Assembly: GCA_963971575.1 (NCBI GenBank) | Contig: OZ020624.1 | Coordinates: 1,059,001 to 1,123,000 of the forward strand | Length of the DNA stretch: 64,000 nucleotides | Direction of reading: 5' to 3' | Origin: Liopterus haemorrhoidalis | Lineage: Eukaryota > Arthropoda > Insecta > Coleoptera > Dytiscidae | Shown here: positions 45,717-55,387 of the stretch, one piece after another | Position numbering within the stretch: position 1 is the stretch's first letter | Layout of the letters: each line of letters begins with the position of its first letter | Translations under genes and position numbers: made by a program | The notes under the pieces: model-generated | What the model was told of the DNA's origin: nothing | Databases searched by the model: none | What the model saw: only the letters and a program-made list of their open reading frames with translations

Positions 45717-46730
45717 CTAAAGGATTCCACACACCAAAGAGGCCGCGGATACGGCCACGGTGGCGGCCACGGTAGCGATCAGGTCTCCTCACACTAACGC
45801 GGTGGGAGTGGCGGTAGCGGTAGCGATCAGTTAGTGAATCACGGTATATAGTTGTATGATAATATTGATTGCGAGAATACAATAGAATAATTAATTGTAT
45901 GTAGAGGAAAAATAATAATCTACTTACAGTCTGTTTCAAACGGTTAGGCGGAACTAAATGGGAATTTCGTTCTTTTAGGTTGTCACGAAAAGGGACCTTG
46001 CTTGGGTTATTTCATTTTTCACGTTGGAATGTCAAAATTTAAAATTCCAACAATGAAACCATGGAAACGAATGACATATGTCAAACTTAAATTAATTTTC
46101 TTACATATTTTAATGACAAAAAATAAATAAATGGGATATTTGTATTAAGAATGACACAAAAAATCAAAATATAAAGAAAATGACATTTTAAAATGATATT
46201 AACCTTAACCAAAAAATGTTTGTTGCAAGTATGATTTACAAAGCTTAAACAAAACGGCTGAAAAGCATTATTTAAACGATGAAAGTAACTAGATTGCAAA
46301 ATCTAGTTCCGCCTAATCGTTTGGAACAGACTTTACTATCAATTTCCAAAACTTTTCCTATTATGTCCCACACTTTATTTGTTTTCCTAATATTCTTGTA
46401 ATCAGGATGTGCTAAGTCATACAAAATTAAATGATCCTTTACTGATCTATGATTTTTTCTGTTAAATTATCTATTTTCGACATTATTTTCTTAAATATAT
46501 TCACTCTGTGGTATATAAACAATGAATATCGCGCGGCCTAACGCAACTTGTCGAGTTTGGCCGCCAGTGTTTGGTGATCGCTAGACTGAACGCTGCAGTC
46601 GGTGGCGTTCTCAGATAGCGGAACGCTTGTATGTGCGTGGTCTCATTGTATTGTATAGGTTGCGTTAGGCCGCTGCATTATCGCCACCGTGGCCGCCACC
46701 GCGGCCGCTTTGGTGTGTGGAATCCTTTAG
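45717..46730. mobile_element. GC-rich TIR element (family R) carrying a nested family A MITE
   Basis: TIR CTAAAGGATTCCACACACCA (45717) and its complement ending TGTGTGGAATCCTTTAG (46730), continuing into GGCCGCGG on both sides, gives arms of about 34 bp. Beside the left end are imperfect GGCGGCCACGGTAGCGATCA-type repeats, and mirror versions lie at 46530-46700. The element is split by the A copy at 45928-46332. Confidence 0.85.
45928..46332. mobile_element. MITE family A, copy 2, with TSD TTAC
   Basis: AGTCTGTTTCAAACGGTTAG at the left end, GGAACAGACT at the right end. TTAC occurs at 45924-45927 and 46333-46336. About 90% or more similar to 123-517 by eye. Confidence 0.9.
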
Positions 46731-46929
46731 GCTTCTGAGGAGAAATATAGCTTTTATTAAGTTTCAAACTGAAGAAGTTTCATCAGTTAAAAATTAGTTA
46801 AAATTAATAGTAGAATTAAAACTGAAATTCTAATAAAAAAAACATACATTTAGTAAAAGTTATGTAACCCTAAAAAACATGAAAGCTGCCCCAGTTAAAA
46901 GCTCGTGTAGTGGGCGTTGGGCTTTGGCC

Positions 46930-46946
46930 GGGGGGGGGGGGGGGGG
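46930..46946. repeat. Run of 17 G
   Basis: The longest G homopolymer of the window. No TIR is evident beside it. Confidence 0.9.
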
Positions 46947-46984
46947 TTAAAGGGGGTGGTTGTGAAGAGTGCTACGATTCCGTA

Positions 46985-47180
46985 GTGTTCACCGTTAGTA
47001 CTAGGGGTGATTCACCCCAGCGTACTGACGTCATAGCCAAAGATCCAGGGTTCGTAGTATCGAGCGTCCCGACGAGACGATGACGTCGCTGCGTCAATCA
47101 GCTGGGCGTGGCGCCGCGGCGCGTTGCAGTTCCGCCGTCTAGCGTCGCCCCACAGCTCCGACGGACCAAAATGTGTTGGT
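46985..47180. promoter_or_regulatory. CpG-rich non-repeat island with CRE-like sites
   Basis: TACTGACGTCATAGCC contains a perfect cAMP-response-element palindrome TGACGTCA (47026-47033). ATGACGTCGCTGCGTCA follows near 47080-47096, then CGTGGCGCCGCGGCGCGTTG. This is the most CpG-dense segment in the window and does not recur. It is a plausible promoter of a gene outside or spanning the window, or of a non-coding transcript. No first exon can be demonstrated. Confidence 0.4.
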
Positions 47181-47479
47181 TAACGTTGTCAAGAGGTATT
47201 ATTAGAGTATGTTTCACGGTCCAGGTTGAGGACGATGTGTGTTTGGGAATGAAGGCGTCTGTTACTTCGAACTGAGTAAAGACTCAGCTGATAGAGATTA
47301 TTAAACAGGCGCCAGACGAATTATGAAAGTGTTTTTAAAGATTTAATAATAGAAACATGTTATTTGTTTTTAAGTAAATAGAACATATGTATAGGATTGT
47401 TAAATTTACTTTTCGATGCCAAAAATAATATTGGCTTAATAATTACTGAGATACAGACGTGTATCCACATATTTTCTCT

Positions 47480-47700
47480 TAGCACCAGGTGCGCACCCAG
47501 ATTTTGTTCCGGGAGGGGGGGGGGGGGGATTAGACATCAAAAATTTTTCTTAGGAAGTTCAGAAGTCATTTTTAGGGTTTTGTAGGAATGCCACCAAAAA
47601 ACCCTTATAATGTCACTCAGCAGTCTGTTTGTCTGTAGGGTAGAAATTGTAGTCAAACTGCTGAACAGAGAAAGTTGAAATTTGGCATGAAATCGTAAAA
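47480..47700. mobile_element. G-run terminus and a family B-like GTCTGT segment
   Basis: A run of about 15 G (47513-47528) follows CAGGTGCGCACCCAGATTTT, a probable hAT-like end. TTTTTAGGGTTTTGTAGGAAT, AACCCTTATAATGTCACTC, GTCTGTTTGTCTG and AAGTTGAAATTTGGCATG then follow, in the order of the family B microsatellite end (compare 27560-27690). Confidence 0.6.
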
Positions 47701-48099
47701 AAAATTACTTCCCTGCTGATGTGGAGTCACTTTACTATCATATCGTCAGTGATTCTGAAATCATCAGTGAAATAACTGATGATTTCTAAATGTTTTTAAA
47801 GATTCCAATAATTCTTGTCACAAAGTGCGTCTTTATTTCCGTAAAATAAATTTGATAACTTTAATGTTTTCAAACAGAACTTTTATGTTAGACAATTAAA
47901 CTTTTCTCATATTTTCTTCAAGTATTTTCCTACTAACAACTCAAATTCTAACAAGTGTCATAAAATAAAAACTAACACCATCACACACACAAAAATTATT
48001 CACCAATATTTAATTTCTTACAGTTGAAAACTTGTTTATTATATAAACTTGTTTAACAAAAACCAATATTAAATGGTGCATTTCTGGACAGATGTTCAT

Positions 48100-48237
48100 A
48101 ACAACACATTTGAGAGGTGAGGACCTTTTTTTTGCTCATCACTTGTATTTGGTAGGTGAGGACCTTTTTTTTCTCATCACTTGTATTTGGGAGGTGAGGG
48201 CCCAAATGAGTGAGTTTTTTTACACATCGTATTTGGA
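48100..48237 (+). repeat. 41-bp minisatellite units outside a clear shell
   Basis: Two to three units (GGTGAGGACCTTTTTTTTGC) precede the hAT-type insertion at 48238, whose TSD TATTTGGA sits at the end of this array. Confidence 0.75.
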
Positions 48238-48481
48238 TAGGGTGACCATTCGTCCCGCATTTTAACATTTTGTCCCGCATTAAGATGCGTCCCGCAAAAG
48301 TCCCGCATTTTAACATTTTGTCCCGCATTTTGCATTTGGGAGGTGAGGACTTTTTTTTTGTTCTTCAATTGGATTTGGGAGGTGAAGACCTTTTTTTTTG
48401 CTCTTCACTTGGATTTTGGGAGATGAGGACCTTTTTTTTTGCTCCGTCCCGCATTGCCTTCTTAAGTAAATGGTCACCCTA
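48238..48481. mobile_element. hAT-type MITE (TAGGGTGACC ends), TSD 7/8, carrying the 41-bp minisatellite
   Basis: Ends TAGGGTGACCATTCGTCCCG and ATGGTCACCCTA. Octamers TATTTGGA (48230-48237) and TATTTGAA (48482-48489) flank it. The interior repeats ACATTTTGTCCCGCATT twice and then holds three minisatellite units and GCTCCGTCCCGCATTGCCTT, as in the 17786-18001 copy. Confidence 0.9.
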
Positions 48482-48489
48482 TATTTGAA

Positions 48490-49440
48490 AGGACTTTTTT
48501 TTCTCATTATTTGTATTTCGGAAGTGAGACGCTATTTTAAGTAAATTTACTTTATTTGCCAAGGGCGCGAAAAACATTGCTACGGCTGTGTACACGTGCC
48601 TCTGCGTTGATAAGGTATCGGGTTCAAATCCTATTCAAGCATGGAATTTTAATTATGAAAAATGAGTATTATCCTGGCTAATTGCCTTAGTAACAAAGGA
48701 CAAAAAGGTGAAAAAAAAACAACCGATCATCTGTGCGTATTTATTGTCGACTATGAGTGTTATTCAATGGGGCTAAAAAAAAATCGCAGCAACAAAACAA
48801 CCGATCGTTCCAGTGTACTCATTGCAGACAACGCAACTAAAAAACCGCAACCGCATCCCGTTCGTGGGTGCATATTCTACGTAAAATGTTTCATTGGTTG
48901 CCAAGTTTTTCCTGCTGAATTGTTTTTCTTCAAGTGGTTTCTTCTCTTTTACAACCATCCGATCGGCAGAACCATCTTGGTGAAAGTTTCCAAGTCAAAT
49001 ATCTTAATTTTGATCGATTTTAAGCTTTTCCCCTATTATTTTTGCAACAACAACCCCTAAATAATATCTTGCTTGCATTATTGAAAATATAATTTAATTA
49101 AATAATTCAGAATCTGTAATTCTATCACGTTTAGAATTCCTCTTGGTAATGATACAATTAATTATCTCTTTCAAATTTATGACGTCTTGTTTTACGAAAT
49201 GCTCACAGCAGGAGAAGGGGGGGGGGGTTAAGGGGGCGAGTATAAATTAAACACTTGTCATCTTCGCAAACACAGAAATATAACAACGTAACGTAATGTA
49301 ATGCTAGCGTAACACTCGCAGTTTCTGGTTGAAACAAGCCCTGCTACTAATTTACACTGAAAGATTAATGACCAGTTGAGATAAAATTTTTAGAACATGG
49401 TATGTTTAACTAGATATTTGGACTTTATGCAGTGCAATAA
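48490..49440. other. Unassigned stretch
   Basis: The CAAGGGCGCGAAAAACATTG tail of the CAGAGCCG family is at about 48557. GGGTTCAAATCCTATTCAAG at 48617 resembles a B-box but no A-box or cloverleaf is present. A 132-codon plus ORF (48662-49060) has no domain I recognise. A run of ten G is at about 49218. Confidence 0.4.
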
Positions 49441-49448
49441 TAGTAAAA

Positions 49449-49510
49449 AATACTCCCACCGTCCGAAAACATGGTATAAATTTTAATTTTTTTCTTGTCC
49501 TTCCTTTATT
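49449..49510. mobile_element. Second Stowaway-like terminus
   Basis: TACTCCCACCGTCCGAAAAC, then ATTTTTTTCTTG, matches 9928-9972. Only this end was seen. Confidence 0.5.
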
Positions 49511-49544
49511 ATTTTTATTCAATGGTGTGAACCAATTAACCAAT

Positions 49545-49660
49545 GGTGTGGACCAAATTCCCCAAAAATATTAAATAGTAGCGGCGAGACGATACATCCT
49601 TGTCTCACTCCAGTTTCTACTATAATATAATCTGGGGTACTGCTGAGCATCCAAACATAA
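49545..49660 (-). pseudogene. Non-LTR reverse transcriptase fragment
   Basis: The minus strand reads TPDYIIVETGVRQGCIVSPL followed by LFNIFGEF, the GVRQGCxLSPxLFN motif of RTE/R1-type reverse transcriptases. About 35 residues remain. This is a different lineage from the PQGS-type fragments elsewhere in the window. Confidence 0.85.
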
Positions 49661-49733
49661 TTTAAACTGTAATGACAGCAAATAAGTTAAATACTCATGA
49701 GAAATAATTCTATAGTGAAATCGTCTAGTCCAG

Positions 49734-49760
49734 GGGTCGGAAAACAGCGGCTCGCTTTTT
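49734..49760. mobile_element. Isolated hAT-like terminus
   Basis: CCAGGGGTCGGAAAACAGCGG resembles the CAGGGGTCGGCAAACxGCGGCTC end common to animal hAT elements. The partner end is absent. Confidence 0.5.
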
Positions 49761-49994
49761 TCATTTGAATTATAAACTAATATTGCTCTTGACTCTTTGA
49801 CTCTTTTATTTTACTTAAACATACCTATTGAAGTCATACTTAGTTTGCGTTCGATAGTCATTTTGACGATTTACAAATTTTAAAAGTTTTTATTTAATAT
49901 AGGGACATTTGTATTGGTATCGCTAAATTTACCGACATATTATGTTCTGATTTGTTCGGACACTTGTGTTTACATATCTATCTTATAGTAATTT

Positions 49995-51245
49995 TGTTTA
50001 AGTATATTTTTACCGACCGCTAATATATATAAGGGAGGTATTGTGATCATACCGATTTTGACATTTCGAGATTTCGATGGATCTCCACGAATTGAGGTCC
50101 CTACAAAACGTTTTGACTGTTTTTAGCATGATGTCTGTCGGTCTGTCTGTCCGTCCGTCTGTCTGTCTGTCTGTTTGTCCGTCTGTCTGTGTACACGTGC
50201 AGAGCAAATTCGGCTAAAAGGATTTTTATGAAACTGCATATTTAAGCTTTTGACATCAATGACACGAGTTGATCAACTTTTGGTAAAAATCAGTTGACTA
50301 GAAATGGGAGTTTACTCGTGTATATAAATTTTATATTATATTTAGCAACAGAAAAATATTTCGAAAAAATTTATTGAACAAAAGTTGCTATAAATGCAAT
50401 AACTAATAACTTTTATTTGAGACGTTTTTTGATAAAACGAAAAATTTTTGTAAAATTTTTTAAAATTTTTCTCAATTTTTTCATACTTATAAGCAGGGCT
50501 TCGAACCGTTATTTTTTTCGTTTCGGTTTTCGTTCTGGTTCAATTAAAAAAATATATATCGGTTCGGTTCCGGTTTTCGTTTCGGCAAAAATAACGGTTT
50601 TTTTCGGTTTTCGGTTCAGTTCCGAGTGATAAACTTTAATACTCTATCTCCGAATAACTGATAGTAATAAAATTTATTATTTGTAAAAAGTTATTGTATT
50701 ATCACACAAATGCGGTAAAACAAAAGCGACAAAATATGAATAGTTCGAAACGATATATTGTTAAAAACAACCGAGTGTGCCGCACATATTATATAGGAAT
50801 ACGAACTAGTGTTAAACACAATAAACCATAAAAATTTGACCCTAAAATTCTGGGCGTTCAACCCCTCTCTCCCGAAATAATAGAAGCGCATTTTTTTTTA
50901 CTTATCAGTTAAACAATTACGAATTACGATTTTTTTCTGCTCATCAGTTTAAAAAATAATCTTAAATAAAATGTATTTTATATTCACTTACATTATCTGA
51001 ACCGAAATAAACCGATATTTTTTTTTCAGTTCAGTTCCGGTTTTCGTTCCGACAAAAATAACGGTTTTTTTCGATTTTCGGTTCAGTACCGGTTCGAAGC
51101 CTTATAAGTAACGTTTCTATGGTCATGATAAATAATATCTCTGTTAGAAAATATTAAGCCAAGTTATTTCTACTCTAGAATGTATTTTATACAAGTACTT
51201 TATGATAGCGGTCGGTCCTGTGGTGGCCACAGCTGATTTTTAGAA
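49995..51245 (+). mobile_element. Family C long copy split by a hAT-type element
   Basis: Starts TTTTTACCGACCGCTAATAT, passes a TCTG/TCCG microsatellite at 50132-50190, and reaches CATACTTATAAG at 50482-50493. It resumes with TAACGTTTCTATGGTCATGA after 51108 and ends GTGGCCACAGCTGATTTTT. Orthologous parts of 15310-16415 are colinear. Confidence 0.87.
50494..51100. mobile_element. hAT-type element (family K) with perfect TSD CTTATAAG
   Basis: CAGGGCTTCGAACCGTTATT at the left, CCGGTTCGAAGC at the right. CTTATAAG lies at 50486-50493 and 51101-51108. Repeated CGGTTTTCGGTTC/CCGAAATAAACCG words fill the subterminal parts. A right-half copy lies at about 2270-2460. Non-coding. Confidence 0.92.
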
Positions 51246-51379
51246 CTGTTAAGTTGGCATTACAGCTGTAATAACAGTTTTTAAATATTCTGTACGTTCT
51301 TTCCTATTTAAGTTTTGAACAATAACTCCCAACCAACAAGTTCTAAGCAACATCAGCAGCATACCATGAATTCCATCGG

Positions 51380-51620
51380 GCCGATCCCACCTTACTATAT
51401 AACGATCAGCTGTGTCGGGTCACGTGATGTACTGTAACTCCTCCCCCCTTACCTCTCTCACCAGCAACGTGTCCGCGAGTCTATCGTCGCGGTCACGTGA
51501 TTGACATGAATGACCGACTGTGTACCATACAGCCGGCGAACCTATTTATAGATATATATATACACACACCGGGAAAACGCAACGAGAAACTATGCGCTAG
51601 GCTGGTCACGCTCTAAGTAC
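51380..51620. promoter_or_regulatory. Non-repeat GC-richer island with two TCACGTGA sites and a TATA-like motif
   Basis: TCACGTGA at 51420-51427 and 51493-51500 are 73 bp apart. CTATTTATAGATATATATATA follows at about 51541-51561, then AACGCAACGAGAAAC. CAGCTG lies at about 51407. This order of E-boxes, TATA-like box and GC-richer downstream sequence would fit a plus-strand promoter, but nothing demonstrates a transcript. Confidence 0.4.
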
Positions 51621-51904
51621 CCGAGGAACGCCGACACAGCTCAGATTGTTTGATTGTAATAACGTGCAAAATACCGCAGACTATGGCAGTGTTCAAGTGT
51701 TAGACCTTGAGGGGGCCACCTGGATTTTCATATAGGTGGTCTTATGACTGATTAATATCGTAGATAGATACGCAGTTACTTAATAATATAACTATATTTA
51801 ACCAAGAGTTCGTTCACTTTTATACCATATATCTCTGGACGTAACAAGGTTTGATTTCAACTTTGTGTTGTTAGGGTTTCGTATGTATGACCAAGGTACC
51901 CTTA

Positions 51905-52650
51905 AGGCCCTTGCACACTGTCAATGGGTACATTCGATTTGACGCTCCGAGCGTTCCGAGCACGTTCTGTACACTCAAACGTGTTCGATTTGACGCTCGG
52001 AGTACACTCAATTGCATTCGTTTTGCGATCGAGCGAGCATTTAGAGTGCGCTCTATGTGTTCGGGGTTTTAAGACCGAGCATATGGAGTATGACGTAAAA
52101 AAGTGGGGGAACGGCGGGAAAGAAATGAAAGTTTAAAATTAAATTATAAATAAAATAAAAATAATAGCCTTAGACAAATAACAATAGACAAATAATATTA
52201 TTTGTCTATAGCTACAGAGTATGGCCATTTTATGTATTTGTGAGGTTCTGTAAACAGCAAAAAAATTATTAAAATACACCGTGCATAAAATTAAAATGGA
52301 AAAAATTCATTAAATTAATTCATTAATTATTATTTAATTTTTAATTAATTTTATTTCTTCATCATTGAAAAAAAATCAAGGAAAAATCGAGGTATATAAT
52401 TTTGATTCATGACTGACGTGAACTAATCTGACAGTAAAAACGCCGCCTAAAATTGTAGGGTTAGATTTTATAAACATTACGTCACAAGAACGCTCGCTCC
52501 GTTAGTGCTCTATTTATGACGTCACCATCAACTGTTCGCTCAGCGCTCGCTCTACTCTGTACAACTCGAATGCACCCATTAATGATCAATAATATTGAAG
52601 ACGTTTTATTGATCAATAATATTGACCGTGTGAGGATAAATATAAGGTGA
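51905..52650. mobile_element. Putative TIR element (family P)
   Basis: CCCTTGCACACTGTCAATGG and CATTCGA at the left face TCGAATGCACCCATTAATG and ATTGACCGTGTGAGG at the right. A direct repeat, TGATCAATAATATTGA, occurs twice at the right end (about 52582 and 52612). Interior GACGCTCCGAGCG/GAGCGCTCG-like words recur. No transposase. Confidence 0.6.
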
Positions 52651-53039
52651 CCAACTTTTTTACAATGAAAAGAAGGACACAAGGAAATATCGTAAAAAAA
52701 AACTTATAATGATTAATTATTATTTAAACGAGTACTTATCAATCGAATGAATATTTTTTATCAAAGTATCATCTTCTAACAATATATTGGTAATATCTGA
52801 ACAAGAAATATCCTCCATATTAAGTTTTACGGCAAGTGCTGCAGCTAGAGTATCAACATTCTTTTCCAAAAATCATTTTTTTGCCGAAAATGTCAAAATT
52901 TTAGACCGTAAATCAAAACTGACCATATATTTGTGATCTAAGGCTAAAAATATATAAGTATACCAATTTTCGAAATAAATCAAAAAAAAATTCTTTCAAA
53001 ATTTTGAAAATTTTGGGCAAAATTTTTTTGACTCCAATT

Positions 53040-54060
53040 TTAACCAAAATGTAGTTTTAGGCTAATTTTGATGTGAGGATTATGAAAAAAATATTTAAAA
53101 ATTCATGCTTTCCTATTTTTTGAGTTAGAGCTTATTTAGGTCAGTTTTTTGCCTATAATTCCAAAACTTTTGCCCAAACTTCAAAATGGACCAAATTTTC
53201 TTGATCTCTGACCAAAAATGCATATTTGTACCAATTTTCAATAAAATTGGAGACAAAAATTTTTTACTTCAAAATCACGATTTTTTTAAGGTCTACCCCT
53301 TACGATTTTTTTGATTTTTGGCCATTTTCAAAGATTTTGGATTACTGCCCCTACAAAACTTAATAATAATTTTATTTAAGCCCAATTTTTTTCTTAGACT
53401 AAACAGTGTAGTAGAATTTTAAAATTTCAAGCCGCATATTTATATCCCTAACCATTTTTTAGTAAGCAATTTTAAAAAATTTCAAAAAAAATTTAAAAAA
53501 ATGAAAAAATTTCAAAAAAAAAAATTGTTTCAAAATTTGGTTACAGTTAAATTAGGACCTCCAGATTTCAAAAATTTCAACCGCAGGTCTTTATTGCATT
53601 TCGTTTTTGAGATATATCCATGCGAAGATGAATATTTCTATAAATCACGCCACATTAAAATTTGTCATAATTTTAAAATACGCAAAACGAGTAAGGCCTC
53701 TAATTTTTTCTAGACATAGTAAACTACGAGGAATCCAAAAATTCTAGCCTCAGGTTGTTTTCTCTAACCGTTTTTGAGTTGTGATTTTTTTAAACTCACA
53801 ATTTTCACAAATTATGTAAATTATGCCATAAAAAAAAAATTGTCACAATCTCAAAACGCATTAAACGATTAAAGCTCCAATTTTTTTCTAGATTAAATAA
53901 ACTACAAGGAATCCAATAATTTCAACCGCTGGTCGCTATCTCTAACCATTTTTGGGTTGTGATTTTTTTTATTTTACAAATTTCACAAATAATGTAAATT
54001 ATGCCATTCAAAAAATTGTCATTATCTCAAAACATTTTAAACGATTAAAGCCCCAATTTT
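53040..54060. repeat. Degenerate tandem repeats of about 178 bp
   Basis: ACTACnAGGAATCCAAnAATT recurs at about 53723 and 53901. CTCTAACCnTTTTTGnGTTGTGATTTTTTT follows each, and ATGTAAATTATGCCAT precedes the next. More diverged units with ATTTCAA(C/G)CCGCA extend back to about 53410 and beyond. Non-coding. Confidence 0.7.
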
Positions 54061-54065
54061 TCTCC

Positions 54066-54210
54066 AGACCAGTGGTTCCCAACCTTTTTTACTTGCGGAG
54101 AACCCTTTTTAGAATCAATTTCTATGACGGAGCCCCTAGGCCTACCGTATGTCTTACAAATTAATGGTGTTTAGAAGTAATGTTACGGGGGAGGGGGTAG
54201 ATTTTTTAGT
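54066..54210. mobile_element. Isolated hAT-like terminus
   Basis: CCAGTGGTTCCCAACCTTTT, followed by AGAACCCTTTTTAGAATC, is the common CAGTGGTTCCCAA hAT-MITE end. The partner end was not found. Confidence 0.6.
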
Positions 54211-54362
54211 TAATATAAATTCACTTTTCTCTTTCACAGCTCACATATTGATAGACAGATTTTTATAAAATGAAGCAAATAATCAAAATACACGCAGATT
54301 ATTCAAAAATGCATCTCGCCGATCACATTCCAGCTAGTCATAGAGTCATAAACCGGCTAGAG

Positions 54363-54636
54363 CAGTGGCGAATTAAGTTGCTTGGGGGCCCTGGGGGGTA
54401 AAATTAAAATGGGTCCTCTATTATTTTAAATAGAATGGAAATATTTGTATATAGACTTCGGTATACTAGCGTCGGCGAATCAGCGCAGTTACGTCACAAT
54501 ACGAAACAAACGAATGTATTGTTTGGAACAATGCAATTGTTTGTTACGTCGTGTGACGTAACTGCACTGATTCGCCGACGCTAGTATAGGCCCCGGGCGG
54601 CCGCCCAGTTCGCCCACCGCTTAATTCGCCTCTGAG
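54363..54636. mobile_element. Nested palindromic MITEs
   Basis: Outer ends CAGTGGCGAATTAAG and CTTAATTCGCCTCTG. Inner element about 54472-54587 with 37-bp TIRs starting TATACTAGCGTCGGCGAATC, their complement at the other end, and a loop of only about 45 bp. The junction TA dinucleotides suit a Tc1/mariner-type inner MITE. Confidence 0.85.
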
Positions 54637-54639
54637 AAG

Positions 54640-55385
54640 TAATCCAATGATATGCAAGAATGTGCAGTCTATTGTGCACAATTTATTTGTACCATTTCCT
54701 GCATTACTGACCTCAGTTTCTTTTAGATAAAACCGTTCAATCTTGTTAAAGCAGTGATAAAATCTTAATCTGTTTGAATATCGTGGTTTTTAAGCGCCAT
54801 CTCCTAAGCCGTGATATGCAGTGTCATAGTCCGATTGTAATAAATTGTTTGGTTCTTTTAGATAGTTTGTTCAGCGGTGATATTTCATATAAAATGCGCA
54901 TCGAATGAGCACACAGTTTCCATTCCCACGGGGTAACGGGTAACCAACTAATGGTATGTAGCTATTCTATGCAGGTTACACTGCATGTGAACAGACGTGT
55001 TTCAGGATTCTCTTCCTATATTAAAAACACACTACTTTCATACACCAAATACTGCAACCAAAGGAAATTTTACACATTTTAGATATGTTTTGTTATTATT
55101 CGCGACTGAAACTAACGTTGGCGGCGCTGCGTACAACAGCTAATGGCGGACCAGAAGCGTATATGTCAGAAGTTTTTTCTTAATATTTATCTGTTCAAAC
55201 AATATTTCGGCAAAACAGCACTGTATTTAAGTCACTATATTTTAAAATACTTCTTAATTCACATAAACTGCAGCACAACACGCTACAAATATTATCCAAA
55301 TATACGCTTCTGTTTAATTTAGCCAGTCTCCACCAGATGTCTCACTGTTATTTGCAGTCGCTAATTTTCGATGAAAACCTCTTGT
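54640..55385. other. Unassigned stretch
   Basis: No recurring family or coding domain recognised. Confidence 0.4.
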
Positions 55386-55387
55386 AT

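Noticed and set aside
48590..48650. tRNA gene suggested by GGGTTCAAATCC
   Set aside because: No A-box at the right distance, and acceptor and anticodon stems do not pair.
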